Source of the DNA: JAHJEM01 sp043805315
Lineage (GTDB): Archaea > Nanobdellota > Nanobdellia > Woesearchaeales > JAHJEM01
Length of the DNA stretch: 9,142 nt
Assembly: GCA_043805315.1 (NCBI GenBank)
Contig: JAZDID010000033.1
Coordinates: 1 to 9,142, forward strand
Direction of reading: 5' to 3'
The position numbers and the translations under genes were made by a program. The notes beneath the pieces are model-generated. The model was given only the letters and a program-made list of their open reading frames with translations, was not told the DNA's origin and searched no databases. Below, one piece after another: positions 1 to 4,521 of this stretch (its first letter is position 1; each line of letters opens with the position of its first letter).

Positions 1-939
1 GAGGATTGTGATGCTCTCGACGCCGGCTGCTGCGATGCCTGGCGAGATCGGGTTGGAATAGATGTACGTCGCCGCAGACTCCCGCAAGTACTCTATCAGG
101 ACCTTGTCTGCGACGCAATAACCTCCCTCAGCGCCGAACCCATTCCCTAACGTGCCGATGAGGATGTCTGCGTGGGCACCGCATACTTCCTCTGTCCCTC
201 TTCCTGTTTTTCCGAGGGTGGCGACGCCGTGGCAGTCGTCGATGACCATGAGCACGCCTTCCTCATACGCATCCTGATATGCATCGACGATCTCTCTCAT
301 CCTCTTCAGGTCCTGGTATTCGCCGAGCATGCTGAACACGCCGTCAGAAATCACCAGGACACGCTGAAATTTCCCTCTGTTCTCCTCAAGGATGCTTTTC
401 AGCTGCTCAAGGCCGAAATGCGTGAAGATCGCCTTGTTCTCTTTTGCCATGCCTGCCACGCGTATCCCGTCGATGATGCTGCGGTGGTTGAGCGCGTCAG
501 AAATCACGAGCGTCGAGTCTTTCACCAGGCTGTCCTTGCTCTGGCCCTTGATCAGGCAGTGGATGATTGCGAGGTTTGCAGAGAATGCTGAGGAGAAGAG
601 CATGCAGTCTTCCCTGCCATGGAACCAGGCGAGCTTCTGCTCCAGCTCCTTGTGCAATCTTGACGTGCCTGAGATGAACCGGACAGCGCCGGGACCAGTG
701 CCGAATTCCTGCACAGCCTTTTCTTCAGCTTCCCGCAGGTTCGGGTGGAAGCGCATGCCGAGGTAATCATTGGAGTTGAAGACGAGAAATCGTTTTCCAT
801 TATGCAATCCCTGCGGAGCCCTGCCGTGCTGGAAAAAGTAGCCGTCGATGACTTTCTCAGGCAGCTTGCTCGAGCCAGCCGCATCTATCCGCCGGACTTC
901 CTGCTGCAATAAGGATTGGAACTTTTTGTGCAAAGCCAT
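1..939 (-). CDS. kbl: Glycine C-acetyltransferase / alpha-oxoamine synthase family (KBL-like), 3' end outside window
   Basis: The first 313 residues of a fold-type I PLP enzyme are present; the C-terminus runs off the window. The family condenses an amino acid with an acyl-CoA. Alignment by eye fits 2-amino-3-ketobutyrate CoA ligase (KBL, about 398 aa) better than BioF: NSNDYLG (55-61), RFISGT (87-92), HKELEQKLA (96-104), ISDALNHRSIIDG, SDGVFSM, DDCHG (234-238; Asp and His that contact PLP) and YSNPISP near the cut. The segment that should carry the Schiff-base lysine (KBL GTLGKALG) reads GTLGNGFG, with Asn266 encoded by AAT at 142-144. The frame is otherwise intact. The ATG at 939 is the only ATG after the upstream in-frame stop at 964-966. 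There is no SD, and a TATA-like box about 30 bases upstream suggests leaderless mRNA. Family assignment is strong; activity is doubtful without the lysine, and a non-catalytic or altered-chemistry role is possible. Confidence 0.85.
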   Translation of the reverse strand, partial: MALHKKFQSLLQQEVRRIDAAGSSKLPEKVIDGYFFQHGRAPQGLHNGKRFLVFNSNDYLGMRFHPNLREAEEKAVQEFGTGPGAVRFISGTSRLHKELEQKLAWFHGREDCMLFSSAFSANLAIIHCLIKGQSKDSLVKDSTLVISDALNHRSIIDGIRVAGMAKENKAIFTHFGLEQLKSILEENRGKFQRVLVISDGVFSMLGEYQDLKRMREIVDAYQDAYEEGVLMVIDDCHGVATLGKTGRGTEEVCGAHADILIGTLGNGFGAEGGYCVADKVLIEYLRESAATYIYSNPISPGIAAAGVESITIL

Positions 940-961
940 CTGAGGGAAAAGCAGGCAGGGG

Positions 962-973
962 TTTTAATATTTA
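962..973 (-). promoter_or_regulatory. TATA-like box for the KBL-like gene
   Basis: On the minus strand this reads TTAAATATTAAAA, centred about 28 bases before the ATG at 939. That is the spacing expected for an archaeal TATA box feeding a leaderless transcript. Inference from composition and position only. Confidence 0.5.
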
Positions 974-1027
974 ACGGAAAAGCGAGCTGTAAAGTAAACA
1001 TCATCTATTAGGAACATAAAATGACAA

Positions 1028-1037
1028 GATATTAAAG
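1028..1037 (+). promoter_or_regulatory. Possible TATA-like box for the 53-aa ORF
   Basis: GATATTAAAG lies about 29 bases before the ATG at 1062, matching the spacing seen at other genes here. It is weak because the whole stretch is AT-rich. Confidence 0.3.
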
Positions 1038-1061
1038 GTCGAAATAGAGTATGGCCTGGAT

Positions 1062-1223
1062 ATGAGTAAAAATATCACTCTCCACGCTACGAGAGTTAGT
1101 GTGACTTTTTCAGTTGGAGATTACGAATTGACTCAACTCGAAGAAAGAATAAATAGAATTAATGAACGGATACTTGAATATTTTAACAAAACGGGAAATT
1201 TAGTAATCAACCCACAGTTTTAG
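1062..1223 (+). CDS. Hypothetical 53-aa protein
   Basis: ATG-to-TAG frame of 53 codons. I do not recognise the family. The first 20 residues look like a beta hairpin (HATRVSVTFSVGDYE). Residues 21-43 (LTQLEERINRINERILEYF) form a strongly amphipathic, charged helix that could be a short coiled coil or dimerisation helix. No Cys, no signal peptide and no membrane segment. The ATG overlaps a tiny upstream frame (ATGGCCTGGATATGA, 1051-1065). A TATA-like box about 29 bases upstream would make the mRNA leaderless. It sits at the edge of the AT-rich island and ends 44 bases before the next gene on the same strand. The helix pattern and clean start suggest a real gene, but the length makes this uncertain. 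Confidence 0.45.
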   Translation: MSKNITLHATRVSVTFSVGDYELTQLEERINRINERILEYFNKTGNLVINPQF

Positions 1224-1233
1224 GTATCGATAA

Positions 1234-1243
1234 GCTTATAAAG
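1234..1243 (+). promoter_or_regulatory. TATA-like box for the AbrB-like cluster
   Basis: GCTTATAAAG is centred about 28 bases before the ATG at 1267. It is a good archaeal TATA match and would serve the three plus-strand genes from 1267 to 2081. Confidence 0.45.
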
Positions 1244-1266
1244 AAACAGGTATCTAAAAGGAAATT

Positions 1267-1439
1267 ATGAAGGGTTCATCTCAAAAAAACAGAGAATACA
1301 AAGGAAAAGAAAACACGAAATTCTGGATCGTTATCCCAAAAAAATAGTAGAAAAATCGAGGTGGCAACAACGAACTGAACTTGAAGTCGAAATAAAAAAT
1401 GAAAAGTTAATAATTGATAAAGAGGGAATGTCAAAATGA
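1267..1439 (+). CDS. Small SpoVT/AbrB-like DNA-binding protein, requires a -1 frameshift at A7
   Basis: The zero frame gives 26 residues ending FWIVIPKK, then two consecutive TAG codons (1345-1350). Stepping back one base at the A7 run (1338-1344) continues into 31 codons, IVEKSRWQQRTELEVEIKNEK and on, ending at TGA 1437-1439. The joined 57-aa product has the shape of a swapped-hairpin AbrB/SpoVT N-terminal domain: WIVIPKKIVEKSRW, then ELEVEI, then KLIID. That family supplies DNA-binding dimers and many archaeal antitoxins or repressors. The TGA overlaps the next ATG (ATGA, 1436-1439), implying translational coupling. AAGGA lies five bases before the ATG, and a TATA-like box about 28 bases upstream. 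Either a programmed shift, a pseudogene, or a one-A sequencing deletion. The domain call is by eye. Confidence 0.55.
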
Positions 1440-1879
1440 AAGAAGATACAAAGAATTATGAACTAATTTTTGGTTCTAATACGATAAAACAATGTTATGG
1501 TGCTATTGAGTTTGTGAACAAAGGACAAAAACAACAAATTCTCAGATTTCGTGAAGGAGAAGGGAAAGTATTATGTACTTGTGCTGTTCGTGATATTCAA
1601 GGGAAAACAATTGTAAAAATAGATAATAATATAATCCAACACCTAGATGATAAATATAACGCTGAAATCACAGATGAAAGTTTAATAGTAACTGAGATAA
1701 CTTCAAATAATATTGTTCTTGAATTTAAAAGAATTGGTAATAGAAAATTCAAAATTAACGGAGTATTCAATGCATTTGGGAAAATAATTGTTGCTACAGA
1801 TGCATCTCTAAAAATTGGTTCTATGACTCTTTCAAATAACACATTTGATAATTGCTCGTCAGCTATTGGACTGAGATAA
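1436..1879 (+). CDS. Hypothetical 147-aa beta-rich protein
   Basis: Intact frame overlapping the preceding TGA by ATGA, so probably co-translated with the AbrB-like gene. No signal peptide or membrane helix. Nearly the whole chain alternates short polar and aliphatic segments as in an all-beta fold: ILRFREGEGKVL, then CAVRDIQGKTIVKIDNN, then NIVLEFKRIGNRKFKINGVF, ending with IVATDASLKIGSMTLSNN. The pattern 'domain-internal Asp-x-x-Gly-Lys, Lys-Ile-Asp-Asn, then Phe-Lys-Ile-Asn-Gly' recalls small bacterial and archaeal proteins of unknown function, but I cannot name a family. Cys47, Cys49 and Cys140 show no metal motif. AAGAGGGAA about ten bases before the ATG may serve as an SD. Its place after an AbrB-like gene would suit a toxin or effector, but no toxin signature is visible. 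Confidence 0.75.
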   Translation: MKEDTKNYELIFGSNTIKQCYGAIEFVNKGQKQQILRFREGEGKVLCTCAVRDIQGKTIVKIDNNIIQHLDDKYNAEITDESLIVTEITSNNIVLEFKRIGNRKFKINGVFNAFGKIIVATDASLKIGSMTLSNNTFDNCSSAIGLR

Positions 1880-1911
1880 GAAAAAGTGATAGTTGAGTTT
1901 GAAAGAGAAAA

Positions 1912-2081
1912 ATGATATTTGATTCAAAAAAACAATCTTCGCAGGATTAATAATACTCTTTGCATTAATAACTCTTTATTTCGGGTTTTTCATCCTTAAA
2001 AATAATTCCTTAATCATTTTAAGTGTAATATATATCATTTTAGAAATGCTAGTGAAATTTCAATTATCTGATAAGAAATGA
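1912..2081 (+). CDS. Small two-helix membrane protein, requires a -1 frameshift at A7
   Basis: From the ATG at 1912 the zero frame encodes seven residues (MIFDSKK) up to an A7 run at 1926-1932, then reaches TAA after five more codons. Slipping back one base opens 49 codons to TGA 2079-2081. They encode two hydrophobic segments, TIFAGLIILFALITLYFG and LIILSVIYIILEMLV, separated by FFILKNNS and ended by the charged tail QLSDKK. The shifted frame has no start codon of its own: TGA at 1920-1922 closes it and no ATG, GTG or TTG precedes the first helix. The joined product would be 56 aa. It lies 32 bases after the 147-aa gene, probably in the same operon. A lost base or programmed shift are both possible. 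Confidence 0.45.
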
Positions 2082-2094
2082 CGATAATTTTAAC

Positions 2095-2153
2095 TTTTTT
2101 AACCAAAAAGCATAATAATCTAATGGAAAACTTCAAAACCAAATTGTTTTTTT
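2095..2153 (+). terminator. T-rich archaeal terminator region
   Basis: T6 at 2095-2100 and T7 at 2147-2153 follow the last plus-strand gene. Archaeal termination commonly uses such U tracts without a required hairpin. The stretch separates convergent genes; the A5 run at 2104-2108 would be a T run for the opposite strand. Confidence 0.4.
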
Positions 2154-2212
2154 AAAGTCTTTAACTTAGTTCTTGATTGATAAGTGATTCTCCGAAGAAG
2201 ATGTTGATGAGA

Positions 2213-2767
2213 TTAAACTTCGTAATAATATTGGATTTTTCCAGTCCACATATTGAATAATGTATCTTTTTTCCAAACGTCTTTTTCTTTTTGGACAGTT
2301 CTATATTTTGTCACCGTTTGAGGTTTTTCCACTGAACGATATTTCGTCACGGTTCTTGAACGTGTACAAGAACAAGAATCACAAGAGCCTAATCCAAGCC
2401 AACTTTTGTGTAAACATGAGCATGCGCTATCAACATCACAATTGCTACCACTTTCAATATTGGTATAATATTCAGTGTCTTGATATGGCTCATTTTCCGT
2501 TTGATATATTGTATCGGTATACGGTTCTTGAACATTATACGCTTCTATTGCTTTATATTGAAAAGGAAATGCAAAAATTACAACAGATGCAACTATTAAG
2601 AAAGATACAATAGGGATTATAAAATACAACCAAATTTTTCTTTTTTTGATAATCTGAACTCTATGTTCTTCTTTGTTGACTACCTTGCCACCGCAAGAAG
2701 GACAAAATTTATTATTGCCGTTTATTATTTTTTTGCACTTTGAACAGATACGTTTTTCTTCAGTCAT
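2213..2767 (-). CDS. Membrane-anchored zinc-ribbon protein with Cys-rich exterior domain
   Basis: 184 aa. Residues 8-27 form a zinc ribbon, CSKCKK...FCPSCGG (Cys8, 11, 22, 25), expected in the cytoplasm. A basic stretch (KKRK, 41-44) precedes one membrane helix at about 46-67. The exterior part begins with tandem acidic Tyr-rich units (EPYTDTIY, EPYQDTEYY; 81-101). Next come seven Cys in 25 residues (110-134, ending CDSCSC), then two copies of TVTKYR (139-144 and 151-156). Zinc-ribbon plus TM plus Tyr/Thr-repeat proteins of this type are common and uncharacterised in archaea; I infer a surface or envelope role. A TATA-like box 26-32 bases before the ATG and no SD imply leaderless mRNA. It points away from the tRNA-Ser and converges on the frameshifted cluster. 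Confidence 0.85.
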   Translation of the reverse strand: MTEEKRICSKCKKIINGNNKFCPSCGGKVVNKEEHRVQIIKKRKIWLYFIIPIVSFLIVASVVIFAFPFQYKAIEAYNVQEPYTDTIYQTENEPYQDTEYYTNIESGSNCDVDSACSCLHKSWLGLGSCDSCSCTRSRTVTKYRSVEKPQTVTKYRTVQKEKDVWKKDTLFNMWTGKIQYYYEV

Positions 2768-2792
2768 CTAATTAAATATAAGAAGGACTTAT

Positions 2793-2799
2793 TTATAAA
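2793..2799 (-). promoter_or_regulatory. TATA-like box for the zinc-ribbon gene
   Basis: The minus strand reads TTTATAA, centred about 29 bases before the ATG at 2767. A strong match in sequence and spacing to an archaeal TATA box for a leaderless transcript. Confidence 0.55.
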
Positions 2800-3043
2800 A
2801 TTTTCCCTTTGCGAGCCGTGAAGATGTTATATTAAACAGCAAGAATTCAATTCAAACTCGGAAAGAACAGACCTTTAAAACCACACTATTTTATTTGAGA
2901 TTGATTTTTTAACAAAATGTAGAGAATTAATAGTATGAATGCTTTCATCCACTCCACTTTGATGATATTTATAAATTGATTGTTAATTGAAAGGGGAACT
3001 AAACTTAACAGCTTACGGAAAAACGAAATCAATGAGCAATACG
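2800..3043. other. AT-rich intergenic stretch with no supported gene
   Basis: Only very short frames occur (for example a 14-codon ATG frame from 2936) and none has coding character. No clear repeats or RNA folds were seen. It separates the divergent zinc-ribbon and tRNA-Ser promoters. Confidence 0.5.
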
Positions 3044-3050
3044 TTTAAAA
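3044..3050 (+). promoter_or_regulatory. TATA-like box A for tRNA-Ser
   Basis: TTTAAAA lies 26-32 bases upstream of the first tRNA base, the usual archaeal tRNA promoter position. Confidence 0.6.
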
Positions 3051-3075
3051 ACACCCCTTGTTTACAATGGGCTGT

Positions 3076-3158
3076 GCCCAGATCGCATAACCTGGTATTG
3101 CGGCGGTCTCGAAAACCGCTTCCGAAAGGAAATCCCGGTTCAAATCCGGGTCTGGGCG
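3076..3158 (+). tRNA. tRNA-Ser (anticodon CGA)
   Basis: A complete 83-nt class II tRNA with no intron. Acceptor GCCCAGA pairs with TCTGGGC (3076-3082 / 3151-3157). The D arm is GCA/TGC. The anticodon stem is GCGGT/ACCGC (3103-3107 / 3115-3119), with loop CTCGAAA and anticodon CGA at 3110-3112. The long variable arm is TTCC-GAAA-GGAA, which with the anticodon identifies serine. The T arm is CCCGG-TTCAAAT-CCGGG and the discriminator is G3158, as expected for tRNA-Ser. CCA is not encoded, so it must be added by the CCA-adding enzyme. It reads UCG codons. A box A promoter lies about 30 bases upstream. Confidence 0.95.
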
Positions 3159-3250
3159 TCCTGTCATTTCGTAAGAACTCGATGGCGATATCTGGGAGTT
3201 AAAACGGGTCGAGAGAAACCAGCAGGTTTCGACCATACCCGGTTCAAATC

Positions 3251-3268
3251 ATTTCTCCGCGGAGAAAT
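3251..3268. repeat. Perfect 18-base palindrome inside the split T arm
   Basis: ATTTCTCCGCGGAGAAAT is its own reverse complement. Its left half also pairs with GCGGAAGAAAT at 3334-3344, near the other end of the insertion, allowing a long-range helix with one bulged base. Confidence 0.7.
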
Positions 3269-3287
3269 GAGCAAAGAGTGCACTCAA

Positions 3288-3315
3288 GTGCCATATTCAC
3301 TTCGTGAAATGGCAC
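3288..3315. repeat. Twelve-pair hairpin inside the split T arm
   Basis: GTGCCAT pairs with ATGGCAC and TTCAC with GTGAA around a three-base loop, with one bulged A (3295). The 10-base palindrome GAGTGCACTC (3276-3285) lies just upstream. The density of pairing suggests a structured RNA or a protein-binding site. Confidence 0.65.
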
Positions 3316-3408
3316 GACATAAGCACGTACATCGCGGAAGAAATCGTGAAAGTCCGGGTCTGGACGCATTTTCTTAGCGCCTGAAACCTATATTCTCCAT
3401 TACCAAAA

Positions 3409-3420
3409 ACTATATAAATA
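3409..3420 (+). promoter_or_regulatory. TATA-like box for the 82-aa gene
   Basis: ACTATATAAATA is centred about 27 bases before the ATG at 3442. One of the best TATA matches in the window; implies leaderless mRNA. Confidence 0.6.
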
Positions 3421-3441
3421 CCTTAATATCTAAACCAGTAT

Positions 3442-3690
3442 ATGGATTTCGACAGTGAATTCGATTGGTATGCCATGATAGACAAGCTGAGGGATGAGGA
3501 CTTCGTCAGCCAGCTCAGGAAGCACTCAAAAGAAGAAATCATCATTTTCTGCATCAACCTCATCAGAGGCTGGGCATACCAGAAGAAACAGGACGAGATC
3601 AGGGAAGAGCATTTCTACAAGGAAGTCCTGACGCTCCTGAACACCTACGAGATCATGGGCGCCTCATCTGATGAGGAGCATTTTCTTTGA
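3442..3690 (+). CDS. Hypothetical 82-aa acidic protein
   Basis: Intact 82-codon frame. I do not recognise the family. The sequence is rich in Asp, Glu and Lys and looks all-helical: residues 8-27 (DWYAMIDKLRDEDFVSQLRK), 29-46 (SKEEIIIFCINLIRGWAY) and 52-73. There is no signal peptide. The second helix is hydrophobic on one face, so burial or oligomerisation is more likely than membrane insertion. A strong TATA-like box at 3409-3420 and no SD point to leaderless translation from this ATG. Its last 27 bases overlap the 3' end of the convergent secreted-protein gene, so transcription of each must read into the other. Confidence 0.75.
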   Translation: MDFDSEFDWYAMIDKLRDEDFVSQLRKHSKEEIIIFCINLIRGWAYQKKQDEIREEHFYKEVLTLLNTYEIMGASSDEEHFL

Positions 3691-4467
3691 AGTCCTTTGG
3701 CTCGGCGTCTCGACAGTATAGAAAAATACCCCTGACCCTAAAACAGTGCCAGCGCCATCTTTGCCGTCCCACACAAGATCATGCCTTCCCTGAGACTGGG
3801 TTTCGTCAACCAAAGTCTTCAGTTGTTGTCCTGCAGCATTATAGATGTCGACCTTCACAGGGCTCTGATTCTCGAGCGTATAGGAGATCAAAGTTGACAT
3901 TGAGAACGGGTTCGGCGCATTCGTGAGATTGAAGAATCTTGGCGCTTGGCCATCGACGTTTGTTGTCGGCAATGCAGGACAGGTCGTGTTGGACACATAT
4001 TGATCCCAGAATGCCTTGGCGTCAGTATAGAATGCCTGGTCACTCGAATAGCTTGCCGCATTGAGGAATATCCACGGGTGGCTGTAGCTGTTCATCTCAT
4101 TGATCTGGGCAGGAGTGAAAGGAAACTCAACATTCATGAAGGCATAGGCAGTTTGATCGCAAAGCCAGCCAGGGCACAGGTATGTTCCGTTGCCTTGCTC
4201 TGTCGTCTCCCTGTTCACGAGGAAGTCAGGAGAGATCTCAACTCCCCTGCTCGACCAGTACTGGTTCTCAAGGACGAGGTCGCAGAGGATGTTGATCGTG
4301 ACAATCTCCCGCGCCCGTGCAGGAGTGATGGCTTCTGCCTTTGTTATCGGCATGGCGGAGGCAAGAGTCAAGAGTGCCCAGTAGCTGATGTTTCTGAACA
4401 GCCTTCTTGGCAGACTGCTCCTTTCTTTTTCCGATTCTTTTTCCGAAATGCTTTCCAAGTCATTCAT
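3664..4467 (-). CDS. Secreted protein with C-terminal FlgD-Ig / type IX-like sorting domain
   Basis: 267 aa. A charged n-region of about 26 residues precedes a hydrophobic stretch (ISYWALLTLASAMPI, 27-41) and an AEA-type cleavage site near 46. PRRLFR contains an RRxF pair that could be Tat-like. Residues 47-165 are unrecognised; they hold Cys62, Cys98, Cys103 and Cys163 plus sequons NGT and NTT. From about 183 the chain matches the FlgD Ig-like / T9SS type A domain pattern: NAPNPFSMSTLISYTL, VKVDIYNAAGQQLKTLVD, LVWDGKDGAGTVLGSGVFFY, and the terminal KKMLLIR. In Bacteroidetes-type bacteria this tail routes proteins to the surface. Archaea have no outer membrane or known type IX system, so here it is probably a beta-sandwich attachment domain. 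It lies 54 bases after the 626-aa gene on the same strand. No SD is visible. Confidence 0.85.
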   Translation of the reverse strand: MNDLESISEKESEKERSSLPRRLFRNISYWALLTLASAMPITKAEAITPARAREIVTINILCDLVLENQYWSSRGVEISPDFLVNRETTEQGNGTYLCPGWLCDQTAYAFMNVEFPFTPAQINEMNSYSHPWIFLNAASYSSDQAFYTDAKAFWDQYVSNTTCPALPTTNVDGQAPRFFNLTNAPNPFSMSTLISYTLENQSPVKVDIYNAAGQQLKTLVDETQSQGRHDLVWDGKDGAGTVLGSGVFFYTVETPSQRTSKKMLLIR

Positions 4468-4521
4468 GTTCGCAGTTCATGCATCTTCATCATGCATCAT
4501 TCATTTTCGTCTTTCAGCAGG

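Larger units (their letters stand above)
3176..3366 (+). pseudogene. Degenerate tRNA-Ser-like copy with T arm split by about 100 bp
   Basis: About 100 bases after the real gene, tRNA-Ser-like pieces recur in order. CCCGGTTCAAATC at 3238-3250 is identical to 3134-3146. TCCGGGTCTGG at 3353-3363 is identical to 3145-3155, followed by ACG instead of GCG. Together they would rebuild a T arm and 3' acceptor strand if the roughly 102 bases between them (3251-3352) were removed. Upstream of the T arm, GATGGCGATATCTGGGA and CGGGTCGAGAGAAACC resemble the D and anticodon regions, but no seven-base anticodon loop with T33 forms. The best 5' acceptor partner (GTCCTGT, 3158-3164) pairs only five of seven. 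I read it as a decayed duplicate. A tRNA with noncanonical introns, or an integration scar, is possible. Confidence 0.45.

Noticed and set aside
172..884. Open frames on both strands inside the KBL-like gene (172-591, 392-766, 552-884)
   Set aside because: They are out-of-frame shadows; only the minus-strand frame 1-939 has family motifs throughout.
1597..1842. Minus-strand frame opposite the 147-aa gene
   Set aside because: Antisense shadow, no promoter or start signal, and the plus-strand frame shows coding character and coupling.
2260..2613. 117-codon plus-strand frame opposite the zinc-ribbon gene
   Set aside because: Antisense of a gene with zinc-ribbon and membrane motifs; no recognisable sequence.
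2987..3236. Frames 2987-3202 (+) and 3045-3236 (-)
   Set aside because: Both run straight through the tRNA-Ser gene, so they are not protein-coding.
3158..3366. A simple second functional tRNA gene
   Set aside because: No 7-bp acceptor, no anticodon loop with T33, and too many bases between acceptor and T arm; kept only as a degenerate or intron-disrupted copy.
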